From contig CAJUJJ010000007.1 of the NCBI GenBank assembly GCA_910586765.1, forward strand, positions 35,626 to 99,625: a DNA stretch of 64,000 bases, read 5' to 3'. This stretch comes from an uncultured Clostridia bacterium. Its GTDB lineage: Bacteria > Bacillota > Clostridia > Lachnospirales > Anaerotignaceae. The notes below the pieces were generated by a model. That model worked only from the letters and a program-made list of their open reading frames with translations, was not told the DNA's origin and ran no database searches. The translations under genes were made by a program, and so were the position numbers. This document shows, piece after piece, positions 34,874 through 41,789 of the stretch; the first letter of the stretch is position 1; each line of letters starts with the position of its first letter.

Positions 34874-36310
34874 ATGGCAAAAGAAAAAAAATTAGTAGAA
34901 GCAATTACTGACATGGAAAAAGATTTTGCACAATGGTATACTGATGTTGTAAAAAAAGCAGATTTAACAGACTATTCTCAATTAAAAGGTTGTATGATTA
35001 TACGTCCTTATGGCTATGCAATATGGGAATTGATACAAAAACAAATGGACGAGCGTTTTAAACAAACAGGACACGAAAATGTATATATGCCTATGTTTAT
35101 ACCAGAAAGTCTTTTACAAAAAGAAAAAGACCATGTGGAAGGTTTTGCACCAGAAGTTGCTTGGGTAACACACGGTGGAGAAACAGAATTACAAGAAAGA
35201 ATTTGTGTACGTCCTACTTCTGAAACATTATTCTGCGAACATTACTCCAATATTATACAATCTTACAGAGATTTACCAAAACTTTACAATCAATGGTGTT
35301 CTGTAGTACGTTGGGAAAAAACAACAAGACCATTTTTGAGAACAACAGAATTTTTATGGCAAGAAGGTCATACTGCTCATGCTACTGCGGAAGAAGCACA
35401 AGAAGAAACCATTAAAATGTTAAATGTTTATGCAGACTTTTGCCACGATGTATTAGCAATTCCTGTTATAAAAGGAGAAAAAACAGCAAAAGAACGTTTT
35501 GCAGGAGCAAAAGCAACTTATACTATTGAAAGTTTAATGCACGATGGCAAAGCATTACAATCTGGTACAAGTCACAATTTTGGAGATGGTTTTGCAAAAG
35601 CATTTGAAATACAATACACAGACAAAAACAATCAATTACAATATGTTCACCAAACTTCTTGGGGTACTACTACTCGTTTAATTGGTGCAATTATTATGGT
35701 ACACGGTGACAATAGTGGTCTTGTACTTCCTCCAAAAATTGCACCTACACAAGTTATTATGATACCTATTGCACAGCATAAAGAAGGGGTATTACAAAAA
35801 GCAGAAGAATTAAAAACAATGTTGTCAAATGTTTGCAGAGTAAAATTAGACGATAGTGATAAATCTGCTGGCTGGAAATTTAGTGAATATGAAATGAAAG
35901 GTGTACCAATTCGTTTAGAAATAGGCCCTAAAGATATTGAAAAAAATCAAGTTGTATTGGCTCGCCGTGACACTGGAGAAAAAGAAATTGTTTCTATAGA
36001 TAATTTAGAAGCAAGAGTAAAGCAACTTTTAGAAGAAATACAATCTAATTTATTGCAAAGAGCAACACAACGTCGTGATTCTAAAACATATGTGGCAAAA
36101 ACAATGGAAGAATTTGAAAAACAAATTAACAAAACACCTGGATTTATTAAAGCAATGTGGTGTGGCGACCAAGCTTGTGAAGATGCTATTAAAGAAAAAA
36201 CTGCTGCAACTTCTCGTTGTATTCCTTTTGAGCAAGAACATATTTCAGATACTTGTATCTGTTGTGGTAAACCTGCAAAGCATATGGTTTATTGGGGCAG
36301 GGCTTACTAA
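34874..36310 (+). CDS. proS: Prolyl-tRNA synthetase, archaeal/eukaryote-like type
   Basis: 478-residue class II synthetase of the ProS3 (no editing insertion) type, with a C-terminal zinc-binding-like extension (CGDQACEDAI...CICCGKPA). Motif 2 is RWEKTTRPFLRTTEFLWQEGHTAH; motif 3 lies in the VHGDNSGLVLPP region. ATG at 34874 with AGGAGG upstream, 40 nt after the T-box terminator. Preceded by a proline T-box, so induced on proline-tRNA starvation. Confidence 0.96.
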   Translation: MAKEKKLVEAITDMEKDFAQWYTDVVKKADLTDYSQLKGCMIIRPYGYAIWELIQKQMDERFKQTGHENVYMPMFIPESLLQKEKDHVEGFAPEVAWVTHGGETELQERICVRPTSETLFCEHYSNIIQSYRDLPKLYNQWCSVVRWEKTTRPFLRTTEFLWQEGHTAHATAEEAQEETIKMLNVYADFCHDVLAIPVIKGEKTAKERFAGAKATYTIESLMHDGKALQSGTSHNFGDGFAKAFEIQYTDKNNQLQYVHQTSWGTTTRLIGAIIMVHGDNSGLVLPPKIAPTQVIMIPIAQHKEGVLQKAEELKTMLSNVCRVKLDDSDKSAGWKFSEYEMKGVPIRLEIGPKDIEKNQVVLARRDTGEKEIVSIDNLEARVKQLLEEIQSNLLQRATQRRDSKTYVAKTMEEFEKQINKTPGFIKAMWCGDQACEDAIKEKTAATSRCIPFEQEHISDTCICCGKPAKHMVYWGRAY

Positions 36311-36346
36311 AAATAATATTAATCTCAAAAAAAGGGGTACAGCAGT

Positions 36347-36946
36347 ATGAAAAAAACAATTTTATTTGTGATTTTGCAACAGTATGCAGATTGGGAAGCT
36401 GCTTATATAACATCTGCAATCAATATGCTGTGTCAAGGACAATATGATATTAAAACAGTATCATTGTCAAAAGATTTTGTACAATCAATAGGTGGATTTA
36501 AAGTATTGCCTGATTATGATATTTCATCTGTACCAAATGATTATGAAGCTCTCATTTTAATAGGCGGAATGACATGGAGAAATGAAAATTCTAAACAAGT
36601 GAAAACACTTGTAGAAGACTGCCTTCAAAAGGGAAAAATATTAGGAGGTATTTGTGACGCATCAGCTTTTTTAGCTACAATAGGTGCTTTAAATGAAGTA
36701 TATCATACAAGTAATGATTTAAACGACTTAAAACAATGGGCAGGCTCTATTTATACAGGAGAAGCAAAATATATTTCAAAACAAGCAATCAGAGATAAAA
36801 ATATTATTACAGCAAATGGTACTGCAACGCTGGAATTTGCCAAAGAAATTTTATTTGCATTAAATATAGCTAGTGAAAAAAGCATAACAGAATGGTACAA
36901 TTTCCATAAATTAGGCGTATATACTGCAACTATGCCTAGTATGTAA
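36347..36946 (+). CDS. DJ-1/PfpI family protein
   Basis: 199-residue Rossmann-like DJ-1/PfpI protein. The nucleophile-elbow Cys is in LGGICDASAFLA, preceded by the GGMTW glycine-rich loop. It resembles the glutamine-amidotransferase-like YdeA/PfpI subgroup; substrates of these (peptidase, glyoxalase or chaperone activities) are unsettled. ATG at 36347, 36 nt after proS; it may read through from the proS T-box since no terminator separates them. Confidence 0.85.
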   Translation: MKKTILFVILQQYADWEAAYITSAINMLCQGQYDIKTVSLSKDFVQSIGGFKVLPDYDISSVPNDYEALILIGGMTWRNENSKQVKTLVEDCLQKGKILGGICDASAFLATIGALNEVYHTSNDLNDLKQWAGSIYTGEAKYISKQAIRDKNIITANGTATLEFAKEILFALNIASEKSITEWYNFHKLGVYTATMPSM

Positions 36947-36959
36947 CAAACAACACTTA

Positions 36960-36990
36960 AGCCTCAAGACTTTACTTGAGGCTATATTTA
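36960..36990 (+). terminator. Terminator after the DJ-1/PfpI gene
   Basis: Arms AGCCTCAAG / CTTGAGGCT with a 7-nt loop and TATATTT after it, ending the proS-pfpI unit. Confidence 0.8.
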
Positions 36991-37010
36991 TAAAAAAGGA
37001 TAGATGTATA

Positions 37011-37373
37011 ATGATACAAAAATTAAAATTATTACAAAGCGCTGTACAAAATAATAAATACATTGTTGCTCTATTTACAATATTTTGTTTTATACTTCCC
37101 TTTCTGTTTTTTGGAAATATTAGTTTTTATATTTGGAATGGTGATTTATTAGATTTTGGAGATTTTTTTTGGACTGGATTTTATAGCATACTATTTCATA
37201 TTATATTATTTCGTCATTGTAAATTTTTACAAATAGCAAGATTTTTATTTAATATTTTTAATCTATGTATTTTAGTTAGTTTTTATGTTTTTGGTATCTT
37301 GATGCAGGGAATAGATGGTTTAACTACAATGCTTCTACACTCTATCATACCGTTTGGTAGTATTTTCATATAA
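37011..37373 (+). CDS. Small multi-span membrane protein, unknown
   Basis: 120 residues, very hydrophobic, with about four predicted membrane spans (roughly 20-40, 45-65, 68-88, 95-115) and a short basic N-terminus (MIQKLKLLQ). No family recognised. ATG at 37011 has AAAGGA upstream, and a strong terminator follows, supporting expression as its own unit. No functional clue from neighbours. Confidence 0.65.
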   Translation: MIQKLKLLQSAVQNNKYIVALFTIFCFILPFLFFGNISFYIWNGDLLDFGDFFWTGFYSILFHIILFRHCKFLQIARFLFNIFNLCILVSFYVFGILMQGIDGLTTMLLHSIIPFGSIFI

Positions 37374-37377
37374 AAAA

Positions 37378-37432
37378 ATATCACTCAACCACCATTTTTT
37401 TGATATTTATGATTGAGTGATATATTATTTTT
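37378..37432. terminator. Bidirectional terminator
   Basis: Arms ATATCACTCAA / TTGAGTGATAT with T-rich flanks on both sides, between the small membrane protein gene and the DUF2461 gene. It reaches the DUF2461 stop codon. Confidence 0.85.
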
Positions 37433-38094
37433 TATTCTCCTGCTGCCATCAAAAAATAATACATAGGTTTTAATATACGAAATCCTTTTTCTAATTCTTT
37501 ATAAAAATCTGTGCGATACAATGTTTGAAAATCTTTACTTGTTTTGATAAAGCTAATACTTTTTCTGTTTAACCAATTTTGTAATTCTTTAGGTTGTTCT
37601 GTAAAACGATTTCTTTTATAAAATTCTCCATCTATTTCAAATAGACTTTGTTTTTCATATGCTTTTTTTGCTTCTAAAAAACGTTTATCTTCTTTTAATA
37701 TTAACTGTCTAAGTGCTTCCATTTGTTTAGGAGGTGCTTCATAATATCCACAGCCATATCTAAAAAATGTAGGACAAAATTCTATAAAAAATACAGGGGA
37801 ACTATATTTCTTTTTATCTCTTGCAAAAACACACCACATAATATCTCTATACAATGTTTTATCTTTTGAAAATCGAATATCTCTATATACTCTGGAAATA
37901 CTTTTACCTATTTTAGGTACGACAATGAGTAAAGGGTCAATTTCATAAAGCGGTTTTTGTAATTGCTCTACCAATTCTATCATAGGTGCTAAAACAAATT
38001 CTTGAAACTCATTTTTATGTTCTGTATACCAGTCACGACTATTTTTTATTCTATTTTCCCATAAAAATTGTAATGTTTTTTCAGAAATAGGCAT
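37432..38094 (-). CDS. DUF2461 family protein
   Basis: 220-residue protein matching DUF2461 (TIGR02453): LQFLWENRIKNSRDWY at the start, RVYRDIRFSKDKTLYRD in the centre, and GCGYYEAP before the variable helical half. Function unknown in the family. ATG at 38094 with GGAG upstream, starting 4 nt after the EFR1 stop, so it is third in a TetR-EFR1-DUF2461 operon. Confidence 0.85.
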   Translation of the reverse strand: MPISEKTLQFLWENRIKNSRDWYTEHKNEFQEFVLAPMIELVEQLQKPLYEIDPLLIVVPKIGKSISRVYRDIRFSKDKTLYRDIMWCVFARDKKKYSSPVFFIEFCPTFFRYGCGYYEAPPKQMEALRQLILKEDKRFLEAKKAYEKQSLFEIDGEFYKRNRFTEQPKELQNWLNRKSISFIKTSKDFQTLYRTDFYKELEKGFRILKPMYYFLMAAGE

Positions 38095-38098
38095 ATCA

Positions 38099-38860
38099 TT
38101 ACTCCTTTTTTGTTTTTAATTCGTTACATAAAATTTCTGGGTGATGATAACGTTTTTTTCCTATTGTTGTCTTTTTCCATTCTATAGCATTTTTAGGACA
38201 CCAATGCAAACATGCAAGGCAATTTTCACAATGATGTTGAAAAACAGGCTTACCCTCTTTTAATATAATATTTCCAGAAGGACATACCTGCTGACAAGTA
38301 CCGCATGAAATGCAGTCACTTGTAATATGAAATCCCTTATCGCTATTGGGGTATTCTTTTAAATATAATTTGTAAAATGCCTTAGAAATCATACCTACTT
38401 TTGGTATATTATTTTTTTGTTTTTGGGCAACTGCTTCTGCAATTTCATTTGCTTTTTTATTTTCAGACTGTACTAATTTTGATATAGATTTTTGTTTTAT
38501 ACGATATTTTGTAATATTATTTGCTACTGTTCTGATAGTTTTTCCAAAACTTAACTGCTGTCCTTTTTTATTTAATATACTGTTTAGCTGTCCCAATGCT
38601 CCACCACTGGAAAGTCCACAAGTTGTTACAGCAAATATATATGGATTTCCTTCTATTTTTAATTTTTTAGCAAAACGTGCTACTAACATCGGTAATCCCC
38701 AGTAAAATGTAGGATATACAAATCCCACTACATCTTTATTACATTTTATTGAAGTTTTGGTTGTAATTTTAACTACTTCTGCATCAATTTTCTTAGCTAT
38801 TATTTTCGCTGCTTGTAAACTATTTCCTGTTGCTGAAAAATAATAAATAACTCCACTCAT
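38099..38860 (-). CDS. EFR1-type flavodoxin/ferredoxin fusion
   Basis: 253-residue electron-transfer protein: N-terminal flavodoxin-like domain with the FMN phosphate loop SATGNSLQAA, then a C-terminal 2x[4Fe-4S] ferredoxin with CISCGTCQQVCPSG and CENCLACLHWCPKNA. Called EFR1 family. Partner enzyme not known. ATG at 38860 overlaps the TetR stop by 4 nt and has GAGAGG upstream, so expression is tied to the repressor's own promoter. Confidence 0.9.
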   Translation of the reverse strand: MSGVIYYFSATGNSLQAAKIIAKKIDAEVVKITTKTSIKCNKDVVGFVYPTFYWGLPMLVARFAKKLKIEGNPYIFAVTTCGLSSGGALGQLNSILNKKGQQLSFGKTIRTVANNITKYRIKQKSISKLVQSENKKANEIAEAVAQKQKNNIPKVGMISKAFYKLYLKEYPNSDKGFHITSDCISCGTCQQVCPSGNIILKEGKPVFQHHCENCLACLHWCPKNAIEWKKTTIGKKRYHHPEILCNELKTKKE

Positions 38861-39489
38861 AACTGTTCCTCTCTTTTCTGTTTTTGTATTGTAACAGCAT
38901 CTGCAAACAGTGCATTTGCAAATATAGAATTTTTTAATAAATCTTTGCAATCTCCTTGATATACTATTTGTTGCGTTGTAAGCATTGCAGTAATACCGTG
39001 TACTAATGCAATCATAGCGATTAAAGTATCTAATCGTTTTTGAGGAGGATATTCTATTTTTTCCATAATATCAAATGCTGCTTTTTTAAAAATACTACAA
39101 GGTGTATAGCTGTTTTCTAATATGCCATTTTCAGTAAAATCAAATTGTATTCCTGATTTTCCATATAAAAATGTAAAATATTGCTTATGTTCTACAAAAA
39201 AAGAAATATAAGCATTTCCTAAATAAAACATAATGTCAATATCATTTTTATGCTGTTGTACTGTTTTTTCCAATACTTCTGTAAATTGTTTTGTAACGTG
39301 TTCTTTCATTGCTTCCATAAGAGCCTCTTTGTTTTCAAAATGGCTGTAAGGTGCAGCGTGACTCACACCACATTTTGCTGCTACTTTTCTCAATGAAAAA
39401 TGTTGCTGTCCTTGTTCATTCAGTAAAGCAATACCTGCTTCAATTAGTGTATTTCTTAAATTACCATGATGGTATGGTTTTTGTTGCAA
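38857..39489 (-). CDS. TetR/AcrR-family transcriptional regulator
   Basis: 210-residue regulator: HTH at about 8-52 (LRKVAAKCGVSHAAPYSHFENKEALMEAM), and a C-terminal TetR_C-type helical ligand domain. I choose the TTG at 39489, which has GGAGGTG seven nt upstream; an in-frame TTG at 39504 lies before that site. Heads a TetR-EFR1-DUF2461 operon and is flanked by two copies of an operator-like element at its own promoter, so autoregulation is likely. Confidence 0.9.
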   Translation of the reverse strand: MQQKPYHHGNLRNTLIEAGIALLNEQGQQHFSLRKVAAKCGVSHAAPYSHFENKEALMEAMKEHVTKQFTEVLEKTVQQHKNDIDIMFYLGNAYISFFVEHKQYFTFLYGKSGIQFDFTENGILENSYTPCSIFKKAAFDIMEKIEYPPQKRLDTLIAMIALVHGITAMLTTQQIVYQGDCKDLLKNSIFANALFADAVTIQKQKREEQL

Positions 39490-39506
39490 ATTTTCACCTC
39501 CCAATG

Positions 39507-39549
39507 TTTACGCTGTAAAGATAATATCATACTATGTTTACACTGTCAA
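39507..39549 (-). promoter_or_regulatory. TetR promoter with two operator-like sites
   Basis: Minus-strand promoter TTGACA (39544-39549), 17-nt spacer, TATTAT (39521-39526). Site 1 at 39507-39519 is a perfect palindrome TTTAC-GCT-GTAAA; site 2 at 39537-39549 is TTTAC-ACT-GTCAA, covering the -35. The sites are 30 bp apart, about three turns, on one DNA face. Confidence 0.75.
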
Positions 39550-39559
39550 TATTTATTGA

Positions 39560-39600
39560 TAAAAAAAACACTTACCATTACGATAAGTGTTTTTGTTTGT
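39560..39600 (-). terminator. Terminator of infC-rpmI-rplT
   Basis: Arms AACACTTATC / GGTAAGTGTT followed by T8 on the minus strand, directly after rplT. Confidence 0.9.
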
Positions 39601-39606
39601 TTTATA

Positions 39607-39963
39607 TTAGTTTAACTTTGCTTTTGCAGCATCAACTAATTTTGTAAAAGCAGCTGCATCTGTTACAGCCAAATCAGCCAACATTTTTCTGTTAATGTTG
39701 ATGTCAGCCAATTTCAAGCCGTGCATCAATTTACTGTAAGAAATATCATTTAATCTAGCTGCTGCATTAATTCTAGTAATCCAAAGACTTCTGTATTCTC
39801 TTTTTGTTTGTTTTCTGCCTGCAAAAGAATAAGCCATAGCTTTCATTACAGATTGTTTTGCTACTCTGTATTGTTTGCTTCTAGCACCTCTATAACCTTT
39901 TGCTAATTTCAAAACTTTTTTATGTCTTTTTCTTGCGTTTAACGCACCTTTTACTCTTGCCAT
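39607..39963 (-). CDS. rplT: 50S ribosomal protein L20
   Basis: 118-residue basic r-protein needed early in 50S assembly; N-terminus MARVKGALNARKRHKKVLKLA is followed by the conserved YRSLWITRINAAAR. In Firmicutes L20 binds the infC leader and represses the operon. ATG at 39963 with AGGAGG upstream. Third gene of infC-rpmI-rplT. Confidence 0.98.
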   Translation of the reverse strand: MARVKGALNARKRHKKVLKLAKGYRGARSKQYRVAKQSVMKAMAYSFAGRKQTKREYRSLWITRINAAARLNDISYSKLMHGLKLADININRKMLADLAVTDAAAFTKLVDAAKAKLN

Positions 39964-39992
39964 GTTTCAAGTCCTCCTAACAATTTTATCAA

Positions 39993-40193
39993 TTATGCGT
40001 ATGGTAACAGTTTTTTCTTAACGCTGTTTAAAACTGTTTTGTCAACCAATGTTGCGTGTCTTAAATTTCTTTTTCTTTTTCTGGACTTTTTGCCAAGAAT
40101 ATGTTGTGTATTAGATTTATTTCTTTTCAACTGACCAGTTGCAGTAATTCTGAAACGTTTTGCTGCTGCTTTTTTAGTTTTTAATTTAGGCAT
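39993..40193 (-). CDS. rpmI: 50S ribosomal protein L35
   Basis: 66-residue highly basic protein of standard length with MPKLKTKKAAAKRFRITATG at the start, the L35 signature. ATG at 40193 with AGGAGG upstream. Between infC and rplT. Confidence 0.98.
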   Translation of the reverse strand: MPKLKTKKAAAKRFRITATGQLKRNKSNTQHILGKKSRKRKRNLRHATLVDKTVLNSVKKKLLPYA

Positions 40194-40218
40194 ATTAAAA
40201 TTCCTCCTATGTCATTTA

Positions 40219-40725
40219 TCAATTTTTTGGTGCAAGGAACATAACCAAGCTTTTTGCTTCCATTTTAGCTGGTTTGTCTATGATACCATATTCTTCCACA
40301 TCTTTTGCAAAATTTTCTAATATCACCATAGCAGATTTAGAATGACCAATTTCACGGCCTCTAAAACGGATACTAATTTTTACCTTGTCACCATTTTTCA
40401 AAAATTCAATCGCTTTTTTCACTTTTACCTGCACATCATGAGTATCTATGCTAGGGGAAAGACGCAATTCTTTAATGTCAACGGTTTTCTGTTTTTTTCT
40501 AGCTTCTTTTTCTTTTTTTGTTTGGTCAAATTTATATTTGCCATAGTCCATAATACGGCAGACTGGCGGTTTTGCTGTCGGAGCAATTTTCACCAAATCC
40601 AGTTTTCTTTCATCAGCCAACTTTTGTGCTTCTCTTGAAGATACAATGCCTAGCTGTGCACCATTTTCATCAATCAATCTTACTTCCTTATCCCTAACTT
40701 GCTCATTAATCATTAACTCAGTAAT
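40219..40725 (-). CDS. infC: Translation initiation factor IF-3 (AUU start)
   Basis: 168-residue IF-3: N-domain with LMINEQVRDKEVRLIDENG, C-domain with KEARKKQKTVDIKELRLSP. IF-3 binds the 30S subunit and rejects non-canonical start codons. The only well-placed ribosome site, GGGAGGTG, sits eight nt before an ATT codon at 40725 and 20 nt before the first in-frame ATG (40713). ATT starts are the classic self-regulatory feature of infC, so I call it. The longer ORF to 40815 runs through the attenuator. Confidence 0.95.
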   Translation of the reverse strand: MTELMINEQVRDKEVRLIDENGAQLGIVSSREAQKLADERKLDLVKIAPTAKPPVCRIMDYGKYKFDQTKKEKEARKKQKTVDIKELRLSPSIDTHDVQVKVKKAIEFLKNGDKVKISIRFRGREIGHSKSAMVILENFAKDVEEYGIIDKPAKMEAKSLVMFLAPKN

Positions 40726-40899
40726 ATAAAGCACCTCCCATAATATACAGTATTTTCTCAAAAAAAAAGCAGATAGAAGACTATCCACATAAAATACACT
40801 TACAAAACAGTACAAATTGCTTGCACTGCTTTTCTGATAGTATAAACCTTATGCACATCTGTATGATAAGGTGAGAAGTGGATACTTCTGCTTTGTTAC
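40726..40899 (-). promoter_or_regulatory. infC leader with L20-type attenuator
   Basis: The early leader segment at 40878-40892 (minus strand AGCAGAAGTATCCAC) can pair at long range with 40768-40788 (GTGGATAG...CTGCT). The latter also forms a local GATAG/CTATC hairpin followed by T9 at about 40760-40768, a terminator. This matches the Firmicutes L20 leader, where L20 binding to the long-range fold promotes termination. Confidence 0.75.
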
Positions 40900-40905
40900 T
40901 AGGAT

Positions 40906-40934
40906 ACTATAACACCTTTTTAAAATAATGTCAA
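40906..40934 (-). promoter_or_regulatory. SigA promoter of infC-rpmI-rplT
   Basis: Minus-strand TTGACA (40929-40934), 17-nt spacer, TATAGT (40906-40911); start expected near 40899. Confidence 0.85.
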
Positions 40935-40940
40935 TAATTT

Positions 40941-41282
40941 TCATAACATTTTTTTATTAAAGTGCTTCACTAATTCTACTACAATATTCTCAGTACATTC
41001 AAAATCTTGTTTATTCATATTGCTTAGAGCCTGTGCTAATACTGATATATCATTATTTTTATCTGTATTTATACCCATAATATAATCTGCGGAAACATTT
41101 AATGCAGTACAAACATTTTTAAAATAAAATAATGTCATACTTTTTTTGCCATTTTCTATAGCGGCTAAAAAACTAGGCTCCATTTCACATAATTCTGCAA
41201 GTTGTTCTCTTGTCAATTTTAATTTTTCTCTTGCATCTCTAATTCTTTTACCTATAAACATCTTATATTCTTCTTTATCCAT
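40941..41282 (-). CDS. XRE-family helix-turn-helix regulator
   Basis: 113-residue protein with an N-terminal Cro/CI-type HTH (about 10-65: LKLTREQLAELCEMEPSFLAAIENGKK) and a charged C-terminal tail of unknown function. Divergent from a second XRE gene at 41431; the 148-bp gap holds a palindrome. The stop codon is 7 bp from the infC -35 element. Start ATG at 41282 with GAGAGTGAAG upstream. Confidence 0.85.
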   Translation of the reverse strand: MDKEEYKMFIGKRIRDAREKLKLTREQLAELCEMEPSFLAAIENGKKSMTLFYFKNVCTALNVSADYIMGINTDKNNDISVLAQALSNMNKQDFECTENIVVELVKHFNKKML

Positions 41283-41342
41283 TTATCTTCACTCTCTTTC
41301 TAAAATATAGAGTATTTGAAAATAAATCTTTTGAAATATTTT

Positions 41343-41365
41343 ATAGAATAAAAATAATATTCTAT
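41343..41365. promoter_or_regulatory. Operator-like palindrome between divergent XRE genes
   Basis: Perfect 8-bp arms ATAGAATA and TATTCTAT around a 7-nt spacer; it touches the -35 of the rightward promoter. Candidate binding site for one or both XRE proteins. Confidence 0.55.
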
Positions 41366-41393
41366 TGAATATGTTCACGATTTGATATATAAT
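41365..41393 (+). promoter_or_regulatory. SigA promoter of the rightward XRE gene
   Basis: TTGAAT (41365-41370), 17-nt spacer, TATAAT (41388-41393), 38 nt upstream of the ATG. Confidence 0.75.
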
Positions 41394-41430
41394 ATTAAAA
41401 AATACTTATTAAAGAGAGGAGCTTTTTATT

Positions 41431-41685
41431 ATGGAAACTATATTCCAAAAACGTTTAAAGTATTTAAGAATTTACTACAATGTAACACAGAAAAAATTAG
41501 CGGACGGTTTAAACATTACAACTAAAGTTATATCTGATTATGAACTTGGTAAAAAAGAACCAAATTGCAAAGCTATTGTTGATATTGCTCACTTTTTTAA
41601 TGTGAGTACAGACTATCTTTTAGGAGTTAGCGATAGATTTGCTCCTGCTCGTTTTATTGTTACTGTCAAAAAGAAATCAAAGTAG
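41431..41685 (+). CDS. Short XRE-family helix-turn-helix regulator
   Basis: 84-residue protein that is almost all one Cro/CI HTH (VTQKKLADGLNITTKVISDYELGKKEPN, about 18-46), with the typical ISDYELG and VSTDYLLG ends and a basic tail. Probably a repressor acting near its own gene. ATG at 41431 with AGAGGAG upstream; a terminator follows. Confidence 0.88.
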   Translation: METIFQKRLKYLRIYYNVTQKKLADGLNITTKVISDYELGKKEPNCKAIVDIAHFFNVSTDYLLGVSDRFAPARFIVTVKKKSK

Positions 41686-41694
41686 TAAATAAAA

Positions 41695-41745
41695 ATGGTG
41701 AGTTTCAAAGTTTTTATACTCTGATACTCACCTATTTTTTTAAGG
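41695..41745 (+). terminator. Terminator of the XRE gene at 41431
   Basis: Arms GGTGAGT / ACTCACC with T7 after the hairpin on the plus strand. Confidence 0.75.
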
Positions 41746-41784
41746 GCAAGTTCTAAAGAAATTCTCCTTTAAAACCTGCCTATC
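41742..41784 (-). terminator. Terminator of thrS
   Basis: Minus-strand arms GGCAGGTTTTAAAG / CTTTAGAACTTGCC (some mismatches), just after thrS and abutting the previous terminator. Confidence 0.55.
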
Positions 41785-41789
41785 ATTTT

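Noticed and set aside
40726..40815. Upstream 30 codons of infC
   Set aside because: They pass through the attenuator stem and T run; the ribosome site is placed for ATT at 40725.
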